From positions 211,846 to 275,845 of the forward strand of contig JBFPJN010000003.1 in the NCBI GenBank assembly GCA_040839025.1: 64,000 nucleotides of DNA. Reading direction: 5' to 3'. Source of the stretch: Alphaproteobacteria bacterium LSUCC0719. GTDB taxonomy: Bacteria; Pseudomonadota; Alphaproteobacteria; Puniceispirillales; Puniceispirillaceae. How positions within the stretch are numbered: the stretch's first letter is position 1; each line of letters starts with the position of its first letter. Of this stretch, positions 17,915 through 26,867 are shown in pieces. Under the pieces are notes generated by a model. The model was not told the DNA's origin and did no database searches. It saw only the letters and a list, made by a program, of their open reading frames with translations. The position numbers and the translations under genes are program-made.

Positions 17915-17928
17915 GCATGCGTCAGACG

Positions 17929-18135
17929 CTATGCAAGCACCAGATTGGTTGCCGATGTCTTGCCGTTTTTGCCGGTCTCGAGTTCAAACGAGACCTTCTG
18001 ACCTTCCTGAAGGTCGGACAGGCCAGCAGCCTGGACGGCTGTGATGTGAACAAAAACGTCCGAGGACTGGTCCTCTGTTTCGATGAAACCATAACCTTTG
18101 GTGGTATTAAACCACTTCACTGTCCCAACACTCAT
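17929..18135 (-). CDS. cspA: cold-shock (CspA-family) protein
   Basis: The product is 68 residues from the ATG at 18135, the usual CspA length. An upstream in-frame ATG at 18171 would add 12 non-homologous residues, and the AGGAG ribosome binding site supports 18135. The RNP1 motif (KGYGFI) and RNP2 motif (VFVHITA) are both present. The protein binds single-stranded RNA or DNA and acts as an RNA chaperone. A promoter-like sequence about 95-125 bp upstream implies an untranslated leader of roughly 85-90 nt, typical of cold-regulated csp genes. Alphaproteobacteria often carry several paralogues, so cold induction of this one is not proven. Confidence 0.95.
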   Translation of the reverse strand: MSVGTVKWFNTTKGYGFIETEDQSSDVFVHITAVQAAGLSDLQEGQKVSFELETGKNGKTSATNLVLA

Positions 18136-18229
18136 TATTTTCTCCTGTGAATTGGGATTTGGGTAAGCCATTCAATTCTAAGAAGAAAAGCGTGGAAACC
18201 GGTCTGCAACCGCGCAGACTAACCGGTGA

Positions 18230-18259
18230 TTTATAACAAAATCATCCACATTCCAACAA
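18230..18259 (-). promoter_or_regulatory. candidate sigma-70 promoter for the cold-shock gene
   Basis: On the minus strand TTGTTG (18254-18259) and TATAAA (18230-18235) are separated by 18 bp, close to the consensus -35 and -10 boxes. A start about 7 nt downstream would give a leader of about 88 nt before the ATG at 18135. Confidence 0.5.
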
Positions 18260-18350
18260 AAAACGCTCCTGTCATCAGGAAATTGGGGCTTAACGGCACG
18301 CCGGCCTGCGCTAGACTTGCCGGCACGTCCCAGCCCGCAGGAGAGCCGAA

Positions 18351-19691
18351 ATGTCACTTCATCAGAAACTTCTTCAGCTTCGGGATTCCGGAACGCCAAT
18401 CCGCGTTGGTATGGTTGGGGCCGGCAAGTTCGGCAGCATGTTCCTGGCTCAGGCACGCAAGATTCCGGGCGTGCAGATTGTCGGCATCGCCGATCTGTCC
18501 ATTACGCGGGCGCGATCAAACCTTGAATTCATCGGCTGGCCCGCCGACGCGCTGATGGCAGCATCCGCCGAGGACGCGGCAAGGACGGGTGGCATTTTCC
18601 TGACCGAGGATGCCGGATCGCTGGCCGCAAGCCCGTTCATCGATGTGATGGTGGAATCGACCGGCGACCCGATCGCGGCGGTGGACCATATCGTGAGCAG
18701 CTTTGATCATGGCAAGGATGTCGTGAATGTGACGGTGGAGGCGGATTCCTATTGCGGGGCCGGCCTTGCCAAACGGGCCCGTGACGCCGGCGTTCTGTAT
18801 TCACTTGCCTATGGTGACCAGCCGGCCCTCGCGGCGGAGCTTGTCGACTGGGCGCGATGCTGTGGGTTTCATGTCATGGCGGCTGGTCGGGGTCACAAAT
18901 GGCAACCGCATTACCGCCTGTCGACACCCGAAACCGTCTGGGACTATTGGGGACTGACCGCCGAACAGGCAGAACGCGGCCGTCTGAACCCGAAAATGTT
19001 CAACTCCTTCCTCGACGGCTCCAAACCGGCGATTGAATCTGCGGCCATTGCCAATGCCACCGGCCTGTCTGTTCCATCGGCCGGACTTGCCTTTCCCGCA
19101 GGCGATGTCCAGTCGATCCCCGATCTGATGCGCCCACGGACCGAGGGCGGCGCGCTGGAATCTGCCGGCATGGTCGAGGTGATTTCATCGCTTCGCGAGG
19201 ATGGCAGCCATGTCGGCTATGACATCAGGCAGGGGATCTGGGTCTGTGTCGAGGCTGACACCGATTATATCAAGAACTGCTTTGAGGAATATGGTCTGGT
19301 GACCGACAGTTCGGGACGTTACAGCGCCATGTACAAGAGATTTCATCTGATCGGGCTTGAGCTTGGCATGTCGGTCGCGCATGTCGGGGCGCGGCGTGAG
19401 GCCACCGGCACACCAACGCATTTCATTGGCGATGTCTGCGCGGTGTCCAAGGGCCAGCTCCGGTCCGGCAGCGTGCTGGACGGTGAAGGCGGCGCAACCG
19501 TCTATGGCGGGCTTCGCCGGGCCCCGCAATCGACCGCCGGCCGTTTTCTGCCACTTGGCCTGTCGCATGGCGCGGTTCTGAAACGTGATATCGGCCTCGA
19601 CGAGATCATCACCCTTGATGATGTCGATATCGACACGAACCGGCTTGCCTTCACGCTTCGTGCCGAGACAGAGGCCCTGCTGGACAGCTGA
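18351..19691 (+). CDS. NAD(P)-dependent oxidoreductase with C-terminal SAF domain
   Basis: The product is 446 residues. The Rossmann motif IRVGMVGAGKFGSMF (about 18-32) and the following homoserine-dehydrogenase-like region mark an NAD(P)-binding dehydrogenase. The last ~70 residues (RFLPLGLSHGAVLKRDIGLD) form an SAF-like beta domain, a combination known in uncharacterised homoserine-dehydrogenase-like proteins of proteobacteria that act in sugar-acid or amino-acid pathways. The ATG has a strong AGGAGA site. The substrate cannot be told from sequence. The divergent cold-shock gene shares its upstream region, and an 18-bp tandem repeat follows the stop. Confidence 0.82.
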   Translation: MSLHQKLLQLRDSGTPIRVGMVGAGKFGSMFLAQARKIPGVQIVGIADLSITRARSNLEFIGWPADALMAASAEDAARTGGIFLTEDAGSLAASPFIDVMVESTGDPIAAVDHIVSSFDHGKDVVNVTVEADSYCGAGLAKRARDAGVLYSLAYGDQPALAAELVDWARCCGFHVMAAGRGHKWQPHYRLSTPETVWDYWGLTAEQAERGRLNPKMFNSFLDGSKPAIESAAIANATGLSVPSAGLAFPAGDVQSIPDLMRPRTEGGALESAGMVEVISSLREDGSHVGYDIRQGIWVCVEADTDYIKNCFEEYGLVTDSSGRYSAMYKRFHLIGLELGMSVAHVGARREATGTPTHFIGDVCAVSKGQLRSGSVLDGEGGATVYGGLRRAPQSTAGRFLPLGLSHGAVLKRDIGLDEIITLDDVDIDTNRLAFTLRAETEALLDS

Positions 19692-19706
19692 TCGCCTTGC
19701 GGCAGG

Positions 19707-19760
19707 TTGGCGTTGTCGCGCAGATTGGCGTTGTCGCGCAGTTTGGCGTTGTCGCATTGA
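19707..19760. repeat. 18-bp tandem repeat, three copies
   Basis: Three consecutive 18-bp units (TTGGCGTTGTCGCGCAGA and two near-identical copies) begin at 19707, 19725 and 19743, directly after the SAF-dehydrogenase gene. The third diverges at its end. No gene covers them. Confidence 0.9.
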
Positions 19761-19825
19761 ACATCACCCGTAAACAGCCTATGTGACGGGTCGGGGGAGC
19801 GTACTGGCCGGCAGGATGTGGCAGC

Positions 19826-20293
19826 ATGGACAGCAACGCGACGGATCTCATCTTTGGACAGCGAGACGGGCTGGCCTCGGCCAAACTGCTTGTCCTGTTT
19901 GCCCTTCACGCGGCAAGCCTGACCTTGCTGTTTGCGATGGCGCACGGACAGCCCGGATCGACCCTTGCCAGGTTTTCCTTTATCTCCAGAGCATTCACCG
20001 TCCGTTTTGCGGTTGCCGCGGCGCTGGCAGCCCTGATCGCGGCCGGCAGCCTTGTCGCCGACAGGCAGGCCGGGATGACAACGGTTCTGTTTTTCAATGC
20101 CGGGGTTCTGGCGCTTTACGTGATCGAATATTCGATCCTTCTGTCACGCGGGTTCTTCAGACGTCTTCTTGGCGACGATCTGCAGGCGGAATTACGCCTG
20201 TTCATATGTTTTGTGGTGATGACGAATGCCGGCTATTTCACGCTGATGTTTCTGAAGGACATTCTGCTGAGTGACAGTCTGGGAGTGCGGTGA
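19826..20293 (+). CDS. integral membrane protein of unknown function
   Basis: The product is 155 residues with four hydrophobic segments at about 20-38, 58-78, 85-105 and 127-147. The loops are short and there is no recognised motif. The next gene begins in a TGATG overlap with this stop, so the two are co-translated and probably form a small membrane complex. No functional link to the flanking oxidoreductases is evident. Confidence 0.72.
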   Translation: MDSNATDLIFGQRDGLASAKLLVLFALHAASLTLLFAMAHGQPGSTLARFSFISRAFTVRFAVAAALAALIAAGSLVADRQAGMTTVLFFNAGVLALYVIEYSILLSRGFFRRLLGDDLQAELRLFICFVVMTNAGYFTLMFLKDILLSDSLGVR

Positions 20294-20508
20294 TGAGTGA
20301 AGACAAAATGAATGCCTGTCAGGTTCTCTCGCAGAACGAACTGGTCAGCGACTTCCGAAAGGATTTCGTCTGCATGAACGACAATCTCCATGAAGGGTTG
20401 CAGGAGCATCCGCATGTGCTGATCCTCTATGTCGCAATGGTGATCTTTGTGATGGTGTTTCTGAAACTGGTCACCCGCCAGTCACCCCGACCCAAATCCG
20501 ACAGCTGA
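20293..20508 (+). CDS. small single-pass membrane protein
   Basis: The product is 71 residues from the ATG at 20293; a GTG one codon upstream is the alternative start. A soluble N-terminal half with Cys (MNACQVLSQNELVSDFRKDF) is followed by one hydrophobic helix (about 42-58, ILYVAMVIFVMVFLKL) and a basic tail. It is coupled to the four-helix protein before it. Function unknown. Confidence 0.62.
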   Translation: MSEDKMNACQVLSQNELVSDFRKDFVCMNDNLHEGLQEHPHVLILYVAMVIFVMVFLKLVTRQSPRPKSDS

Positions 20509-20572
20509 CAGCCGCCCCGCGGGGGCTGGCGGTATGCGGATCATACCGGCAGACCGAACAGGATGACCGGCC

Positions 20573-21880
20573 CTATCCCAGGACAGAAAAGCTGCTTTCG
20601 TTATTGATCTCGCGCTTGCGCGAATAGAAACCGACATTGATGTCCCGCCCGATATAGGGAAGCGTGAACTGAAGCGGCGCTTCATCATGATCGGCACCGC
20701 CCTCGCAATAATCGATCAGCGCCGCCATCATCTTGCCGGCGATTGGCGCATTCTTGTACTGGTTGCCGCTTGTTCCGCAGGCCATGTAATAGCCACCGAG
20801 CGATGTCTTGTCATAGATCGGGATCCAGTCGGTCGAGGCATCATAGAGATCGACAACACCGCGTGTCTGTGACGGGATGCCAAGGCTTGGAACCCGCTGA
20901 CCATAGCGCATCACCTGATTGTTCCACTGGTCCGTGAATTCGCGTTCATAATCGACATCCGTCTCGGCCCACATATGCGGATCGCAGGCCGGATCCTCGC
21001 TGCCAATCAGGATGTTGTTGCCATGTTCGGGCCGGATATAGCAGGCAATATCGGAATCCGACACCACCATGCCGATATCGTCAAAATCACATCCATCGGG
21101 TGCCGGCACATGCGCCACCTCCTGGCGGAGCGGTCTTGTCTCGATGGTCATCTCGTCGAGAACACCTGCCAGACCATTGATATGGGCGGATGCCGGCCCG
21201 GCAACATTGACCACGACAGACGCATGAATGTCCTCGCCGGAGGCAAGGCGGACGCCCGTGACACGCCCCTGTGACTTCAGAATCTCCACCACCTCGGCGC
21301 CAAGACGGAATTCGGCCCCATGCAATCTGGCGGCATCTGCCAGATTCTGGCTGGACAGCGACGGGTCGGTGACATAGCCGCCATTCGGCCAGTAAAGCGC
21401 GCCGGCTATGGTATCGCCATTCGGCATGCCAAAGGTCGGATCGTCGATCCGGCGCGGCGGCGCGAAACTGTCCAGCGAATAGATGGGAAGCCGCTCGCGG
21501 ATGGCCGCAGCATCCCATTCTTCGACCGGGATATCCAGATCCCGGCTGTTGGCAAGATGCTTGTCCAGATAGTCATTTGCCGCCGTGCGCATGACCATAC
21601 AGCCGCATTCCTTGAATTTCGCCAGGTCGGATCCCGCCGGCAGACCAAGATAGCTCTGCCAGTCACGCCAGTAGTGATATCCCTCCCAGGCAAAGGCCGT
21701 GCCGTCGAATGTCGAGTAATGCATGCGGATGATGGCGCAGGACCCTGCCGTGGATCCATGCCCGATCCGGGTATTGCGATCCAGCGACAGCGTCTTCCAT
21801 CCGGCCTTTGCCATTTCGAAAGCCACCGCGGTGCCGATCACACCGGTACCGATAATGATTGCGTCAAACTGTTGGCTCAT
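20573..21880 (-). CDS. FAD-dependent amine oxidoreductase (DAO family, sarcosine-oxidase-like)
   Basis: The product is 435 residues from the ATG at 21880, preceded by GAGGAGAG; an in-frame extension to 21916 is less likely. The FAD-binding motif IIIGTGVIGTAVAFEMAKAG lies at about 7-26. A GSTAGSCAIIR region resembles the flavin-contact loop of monomeric sarcosine oxidase-like enzymes. The C-terminal SGNQYKNAPIAGKMMAALI is the second flavin contact. By neighbourhood (a dimethylglycine dehydrogenase 40 bp upstream on the same strand) it probably demethylates or oxidises an N-methylated amino acid, but the substrate is not fixed by sequence. Confidence 0.85.
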   Translation of the reverse strand: MSQQFDAIIIGTGVIGTAVAFEMAKAGWKTLSLDRNTRIGHGSTAGSCAIIRMHYSTFDGTAFAWEGYHYWRDWQSYLGLPAGSDLAKFKECGCMVMRTAANDYLDKHLANSRDLDIPVEEWDAAAIRERLPIYSLDSFAPPRRIDDPTFGMPNGDTIAGALYWPNGGYVTDPSLSSQNLADAARLHGAEFRLGAEVVEILKSQGRVTGVRLASGEDIHASVVVNVAGPASAHINGLAGVLDEMTIETRPLRQEVAHVPAPDGCDFDDIGMVVSDSDIACYIRPEHGNNILIGSEDPACDPHMWAETDVDYEREFTDQWNNQVMRYGQRVPSLGIPSQTRGVVDLYDASTDWIPIYDKTSLGGYYMACGTSGNQYKNAPIAGKMMAALIDYCEGGADHDEAPLQFTLPYIGRDINVGFYSRKREINNESSFSVLG

Positions 21881-21920
21881 CACACTCTCCTCACCCAAAT
21901 ATTTGTCACCAGCCAACAGG

Positions 21921-24326
21921 TCAGGCGCGCATCACCGCACCAGCCGGATCATAGGGCGATGGTGCGATGATCGAACAATCGCGCTTCACCCCGACGATAT
22001 GGACGCCAAGCCTGGCACCAACCGAAGCCAGATCGCTGTCGACAAGCGCCATCGCCAGCGACTTTTCCACAATATGACCATAGCCGCCGGATGTCACGAA
22101 ACCAACACGCTGATCGCCTGACCAGACAGGTTCGAACCCGCTGGCATCCGCATCATCGGCTGCCACCTCGATTGTGACCAGCCGTTGCGCCGGACCATTG
22201 CCGTCACGCTCGGCAATGGCGGCGTCACGACCGATGAAATCCGCCTTGTCCCAGTCAATCCACCTGTCCATGCCGGTCATCCCCGGCGTGTAGCCTTGCG
22301 TGAATTCGGCCGACCAGATTCCATAGCTCTTTTCAAGCCGCAGCGACAGCATGGCATTGAATCCATATTCGACCATCCCAAGATCGGCACCGGCGTCAAC
22401 GAGCATCCGGCGCAGCGCGATGTGGTCTCCCATACGGCAGTTGATTTCGTAACCCGCCTCGCCGGTGACCGACAATCTGCCTACCCGGGCCCGAACCAGC
22501 CCGACATCAAAGCTGCCGCATCCCATGAAGGACAGCTCGTCAATCGGCCCGTCAGTCAGTTTTTCAAGCACCGCGCGCGAGCCCGGCCCGGACAGCGAGA
22601 ACCCGGCCATTTCCTCGCCAAGGTCGCGTACCAGCACACCGTCATCCATGTGATCCTCGAACCAGCGCATATGCCAGCGCCGCAGATAGTAGGAGCCCAT
22701 GATCCACCAGCTGCCGTCACCCCAGTTGAACAGGGTCAGATCGCCTTTCAGCCGTCCATCCGCGCCAAGCGCAACCGCAAGCCGTGCCCGGCCCGGCGTC
22801 GGCAGTTTCGTGGCAAACAGCCTGTTCAGCCATGCCTCGGCATGTGGTCCGCTGACCTCAAAGCGCGAAAATCCGGTAATGTCCAGAAGGCCGACATCGC
22901 GACGTACCGCGCGGCATTCTGCCCCGACAAGATCAAAGGCGTTGGATCGTTTCAGTGAAGGTGTCTCGGCAAATCCCTTCGGCGCGAAATACAACGGCAC
23001 CTCGAGATCCCAGCTGTTGCCCCAGACCGCGCCTGCCGCATCCATCTCGGAATAGGCCGGCGCCATTTTCAGCGGCCGACCAGCGGGCAATTGTTGATTT
23101 GGATAGGTCATCACGAAGCGGCGCGAATAGAACTGGCCGGTCGTCTGTTTGATATATTCCCTGTTTTCCGCAAAGGGGCCGTAGCGCGCCACATCCATTC
23201 CATAGACATCGGCTTCCGGCTCGCCATGAATCATCCATTCGGCAAGCGACTTGCCAACCCCGCCACCCTGCAGGAACCCGGCCATGACGGCGCAGGCCGA
23301 CCAGTATCCGCGCTTGCCGGGCACCGGACCCACCAGCGGGTTGCCATCGGGTGAAAAGGTGAAGGCGCCATTGACCCAGTTCCGCACACCGGCTGTCTGC
23401 AGCACCGGATAGCGCTCAAAACCCATGGTCAATTCATGCTCGATCCGGTCGATATCTTCCTGCAGAAGCTCGATCCCGTAATCCCACGGCGCACCATCCA
23501 TCATCCAGTGCTGATGGTTGGTTTCGTAAATGCCAAGCAGCATGCCGTGCTGGTCCTGGCGCATATAGGTAAAGCCCTCGAGGTCGACGACAAACGGCAA
23601 TTCACCGTCCAGCGCGGCAATCTCGGGGATCGCTTCGGTCAGCAGATAATGGTGTGACAGCGGCGACACCGGCAATTCGATGCCGGCCATGCGGCCAACC
23701 TGCTTGGCCCACAATCCGGCGGCATTCACCACATGTTCGCAGGAAATCGTGCCCTTTTCGGTGACCACATTCCAGCCATCCGCCGTCTGGTTGAGTTCGA
23801 GAACCCGGTTATGCTCGATTACCGTGGCACCATTCTTTTTCGCCGCGCCGGCATAGGCCAGCACCGTTCCCGTGGTGTCGACATAGCCTTCGCGGTCGGC
23901 CCACAATCCGCCAAGAATGCCGTCGGTCGACAGGACCGGGCATAACGCGCCGGCTTCGTCCGGGCTGACAAGCCGCACATCCTCGATGCCGATGCTCTGA
24001 TAGACCCTGTAGGCGGATTGCAGCCATTCCCAGCGGTCAGGGGTGCCGGCCAGGGTCAGTCCACCGGTCAGATGCATGCCGATCGACTGTCCGCTCTCTT
24101 CCTCGATCTTGCCAAGAAGATCGATCGTGTAGGCCTGAAGGGCGGAAATGTTGGGATCGGCATTCAGCGCATGCACACCGCCGGCGGCATGCCAGCTGGA
24201 CCCGGCTGTCAGCACCGACCGTTCAAGCAGACAGATGTCCGACCATCCCATCTTTGCCAGATGATAGATAATCGACGCACCAACGACCCCGCCGCCGACA
24301 ACAACCACGCGATAGTGTGATTTCAT
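21921..24326 (-). CDS. dimethylglycine/sarcosine dehydrogenase-type flavoprotein
   Basis: The product is 801 residues. Family enzymes oxidise N-methyl groups and pass the C1 unit to tetrahydrofolate. An N-terminal DAO domain (FAD motif VVVVGGGVVGASI, residues about 7-19) carries TAGSSWHAAGG, where His46 sits where rat dimethylglycine dehydrogenase binds FAD covalently. A middle FAO_M segment follows (about 370-425), then a GcvT-like aminomethyltransferase domain (about 430-700) and its C-terminal barrel (about 710-790). The length matches the family. It lies just upstream of the DAO oxidoreductase. Sarcosine or another methylglycine could be the true substrate. Confidence 0.9.
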   Translation of the reverse strand: MKSHYRVVVVGGGVVGASIIYHLAKMGWSDICLLERSVLTAGSSWHAAGGVHALNADPNISALQAYTIDLLGKIEEESGQSIGMHLTGGLTLAGTPDRWEWLQSAYRVYQSIGIEDVRLVSPDEAGALCPVLSTDGILGGLWADREGYVDTTGTVLAYAGAAKKNGATVIEHNRVLELNQTADGWNVVTEKGTISCEHVVNAAGLWAKQVGRMAGIELPVSPLSHHYLLTEAIPEIAALDGELPFVVDLEGFTYMRQDQHGMLLGIYETNHQHWMMDGAPWDYGIELLQEDIDRIEHELTMGFERYPVLQTAGVRNWVNGAFTFSPDGNPLVGPVPGKRGYWSACAVMAGFLQGGGVGKSLAEWMIHGEPEADVYGMDVARYGPFAENREYIKQTTGQFYSRRFVMTYPNQQLPAGRPLKMAPAYSEMDAAGAVWGNSWDLEVPLYFAPKGFAETPSLKRSNAFDLVGAECRAVRRDVGLLDITGFSRFEVSGPHAEAWLNRLFATKLPTPGRARLAVALGADGRLKGDLTLFNWGDGSWWIMGSYYLRRWHMRWFEDHMDDGVLVRDLGEEMAGFSLSGPGSRAVLEKLTDGPIDELSFMGCGSFDVGLVRARVGRLSVTGEAGYEINCRMGDHIALRRMLVDAGADLGMVEYGFNAMLSLRLEKSYGIWSAEFTQGYTPGMTGMDRWIDWDKADFIGRDAAIAERDGNGPAQRLVTIEVAADDADASGFEPVWSGDQRVGFVTSGGYGHIVEKSLAMALVDSDLASVGARLGVHIVGVKRDCSIIAPSPYDPAGAVMRA

Positions 24327-24600
24327 GACTGCATCCCCAGCTTCAAAGCCATCTCACCGTTCAATCTGCACCAACCTGTTGTCCACCCATTTTTGTGCCA
24401 GCGACGGCAACTGCGCCATTTCCGCCGACCGGCAACAGCGCCCCGCGATATTGGTTGCAGGGCAGGTTTAGCTGGCATTTCATCATGCTGATCCTGTAAT
24501 GTGGGTCGGCGATCCGGGTTCCGGTTCACGCATCATGTACATATACCCGATCGCGGTGGCGCACCCGGCCGGATGCCAGACTTTGAGGACAATCACCAGG

Positions 24601-25212
24601 ATGGCCATACATCTTCACCATGATGACCTGCCGGACGGCATCGACCTAGGCACCGAGATTGCCATCGACACCGAAACGATGGGGCTGAACCCGCACCGGG
24701 ACAGGCTGTGCCTTGTTCAACTGTCGGCAGGTGACGGTGACGCGCATCTGGTGAAGATGGCGCATCCGCTTGCGCCCGCACCGCATCTGGCGGGCATTCT
24801 GGCCGATCCGGCTGTCACCAAGCTGTTTCACTTCGCAAGGTTCGATCTTGCCGCGCTGGCACAGTCCATCGGTGCCATCAATGGTCCCATCTACTGTACC
24901 AAGATCGCCTCGAAGCTGTGCCGCACCTATACCGACAGGCATGGTCTGAAGGATCTGTGCGCCGAACTCATCGGCGTCGAGATTTCCAAGCAACAGCAAT
25001 CCTCGGACTGGGGTGCCGAAACGCTGAGCGAGGCGCAGCAGACATACGCGGCAAGCGATGTTCTGTATCTGCACCGTCTTCGTGCCGTGCTGGACGAGAT
25101 GCTGGCACGCGAGGGCCGCACCGATATCGCGCGGGCCTGCTTTGAATTCCTGCCGGTTCGTGCCGGCATGGATCTGGGCGGCTTCGCCGATCTCGATATC
25201 TTTCACCATTAG
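24601..25212 (+). CDS. rnd: ribonuclease D (short form)
   Basis: The product is 203 residues from the ATG at 24601. The longer frame upstream lacks homology. The three DEDD exonuclease motifs are present: AIDTETMG (about residue 21), HFARFDLAA, and YAASDVLYLHRL near the end. The enzyme trims 3' ends of tRNA and other RNAs. Like other alphaproteobacterial versions it lacks the HRDC domain. It lies 11 bp before lptC, the usual order in this class. Confidence 0.92.
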   Translation: MAIHLHHDDLPDGIDLGTEIAIDTETMGLNPHRDRLCLVQLSAGDGDAHLVKMAHPLAPAPHLAGILADPAVTKLFHFARFDLAALAQSIGAINGPIYCTKIASKLCRTYTDRHGLKDLCAELIGVEISKQQQSSDWGAETLSEAQQTYAASDVLYLHRLRAVLDEMLAREGRTDIARACFEFLPVRAGMDLGGFADLDIFHH

Positions 25213-25223
25213 GGTCAGCATCA

Positions 25224-25916
25224 ATGGCAGACGAACAGGACACCGCCCAGTCAGCGCCGAAATTCGCACCGCGCGCCAGACAGGCAGATCCCGAACGACG
25301 CGGCATCCGGACCAGCCTGCTGTTCATCGGGCTTGGTGTCGCAATGTCATTCGGCACCGTCCTGTGGCTTGGCCTGTTCAATCAGCAGGATGAAATCCGG
25401 CTGCGGGTCAGCGATATCAAGATAGAGGAAACAGGCGATGTCGAATTGACTGGCGCTGTATATCGCGGCCAGACGACACGCGGCGAGCCGTTCGAGATCA
25501 CCGCCGAAGTGGCGCGCGAACGCGAGAATGGTGTCGTCGATCTGTCATCGCCCACCGCCGAACTGCTGCGCGCCAGTGGTGATGTGATGAATGTCACATC
25601 GGCAACAGGGGTCTATTTTCCAGAGATGACGGAACTGGACCTGATCGGAGATGTGCGGATCACCAGCCGTGATGACAGCCTTGTGATGACGGCCGAAGTG
25701 ATCCACGCCAATCTTGAAGATGGTCATATGAATACCGACAGGCCGGTACAGGTGAACAGTGACAGCGGCGTGATCCTTGCCGGCGGCATGCAGGTGATCG
25801 ACCGGGGAAGCACCATCATCTTTACCAACAAGCCGCGCCTGACACTTCATAACGGTACGACCCAAAACGGTTCGGCCCATAAAAAGGCGCCACTCAACAA
25901 GGCAACGGGGTCCTGA
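25224..25916 (+). CDS. lptC: LPS export protein LptC
   Basis: The product is 230 residues. A short cytoplasmic N-terminus leads to one inner-membrane helix (about 29-49), then a periplasmic LptC/OstA-like beta-jellyroll. In known systems LptC couples the LptB2FG extractor to the LptA bridge. The position between rnd and lptA/lptB confirms the call. The C-terminus is a little longer and more basic (HNGTTQNGSAHKK) than usual. Confidence 0.92.
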   Translation: MADEQDTAQSAPKFAPRARQADPERRGIRTSLLFIGLGVAMSFGTVLWLGLFNQQDEIRLRVSDIKIEETGDVELTGAVYRGQTTRGEPFEITAEVARERENGVVDLSSPTAELLRASGDVMNVTSATGVYFPEMTELDLIGDVRITSRDDSLVMTAEVIHANLEDGHMNTDRPVQVNSDSGVILAGGMQVIDRGSTIIFTNKPRLTLHNGTTQNGSAHKKAPLNKATGS

Positions 25917-25980
25917 TCCATAGCCAGCCAGACATGTCTCGTCATAACCGTGCCCATAGCGCAACTTTCAAGGGGAAACC

Positions 25981-26781
25981 ATGTTTCATAAATCGCCCAT
26001 AACACCGTCGGAGATTCGGTCGGGTTTTCTCGGCCTGTTTGTTGCCGCGCTCGTGATGCTGCCTATCGGCGCTTCAGCGCAGGACAACGCGCCCCTGACC
26101 ATTGAGGCGGATGACATACTGGAATGGAACCAGACCGATGGCATCTATACCGCAAAGGGCAATGCTGTCGCCATTCAGGGCACCACGGAAATCCGCGGCA
26201 ATGTGCTGGTCGCCACCTATGACCCTGACAGTGAAGAACGCGATATCGAAACCGTGACGGCGGAAGGCCGGGTCACCTATCAGGACGACACATCGCGCGC
26301 CAGAGGCAGCAAGCTGGTCTACAAGATCGCGACGCGGAATTACCGTGTCGAAGGACCGGACGCAGCCGTGTCGGGAACCCGCGGAACCATCACGGCCAGC
26401 AGATCCATCGATCTGGAAACCAACACGGATGACACCCAGAAGATGACGGCCATCGGCAACGCCATCTATACCGACTCCGCCGGCCGGGTCTTTGCCGGCA
26501 ATCTGGTACATGCCTATTTCGCAGCCGATGGCAGCCTGACCTCGATTGATGCAGAAGGCGATGTGAGGGTGGTTTCAACCGCCGACCGCGAAGCCACCGG
26601 CGATGCCGCAACCTATGACGCCGGCACCGAACTGGCCACGGTAACCGGCAATGTCAAAATCATCGATGGTGGCAGCCAGATGCTTGGCGGCCGGGCCGAA
26701 GTTGACCTGAAAACAGGCAACAGCCGGATGTTATCGGCCGGGTCGGGCGGCCGGGTCAGCGGTGTCCTTCAGGCAAACTGA
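25981..26781 (+). CDS. lptA: LPS transport periplasmic protein LptA
   Basis: The product is 266 residues, on the long side for LptA. A signal peptide (about 15-35, ASAQ site) precedes an OstA domain with repeated strands. Characteristic are LTIEADDILEWNQTDGIYTA and the later ADGSLTSIDAEGDVRVVS. LptA monomers stack to bridge LPS across the periplasm. A strong AAGGGGA site precedes the ATG. It sits between lptC and lptB. Confidence 0.93.
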   Translation: MFHKSPITPSEIRSGFLGLFVAALVMLPIGASAQDNAPLTIEADDILEWNQTDGIYTAKGNAVAIQGTTEIRGNVLVATYDPDSEERDIETVTAEGRVTYQDDTSRARGSKLVYKIATRNYRVEGPDAAVSGTRGTITASRSIDLETNTDDTQKMTAIGNAIYTDSAGRVFAGNLVHAYFAADGSLTSIDAEGDVRVVSTADREATGDAATYDAGTELATVTGNVKIIDGGSQMLGGRAEVDLKTGNSRMLSAGSGGRVSGVLQAN

Positions 26782-26867
26782 CAGGAATTCTGACCATGCC
26801 GACAATTGACCGTTGAGATTAAAGGAAAATGCCGTTAGGTTAACCGCCTGTAATCAGACGAGATATC

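Noticed and set aside
17706..18044. Plus-strand frame across the cold-shock terminator
   Set aside because: It runs through a clear minus-strand terminator and antisense to csp. It has no recognised domain.
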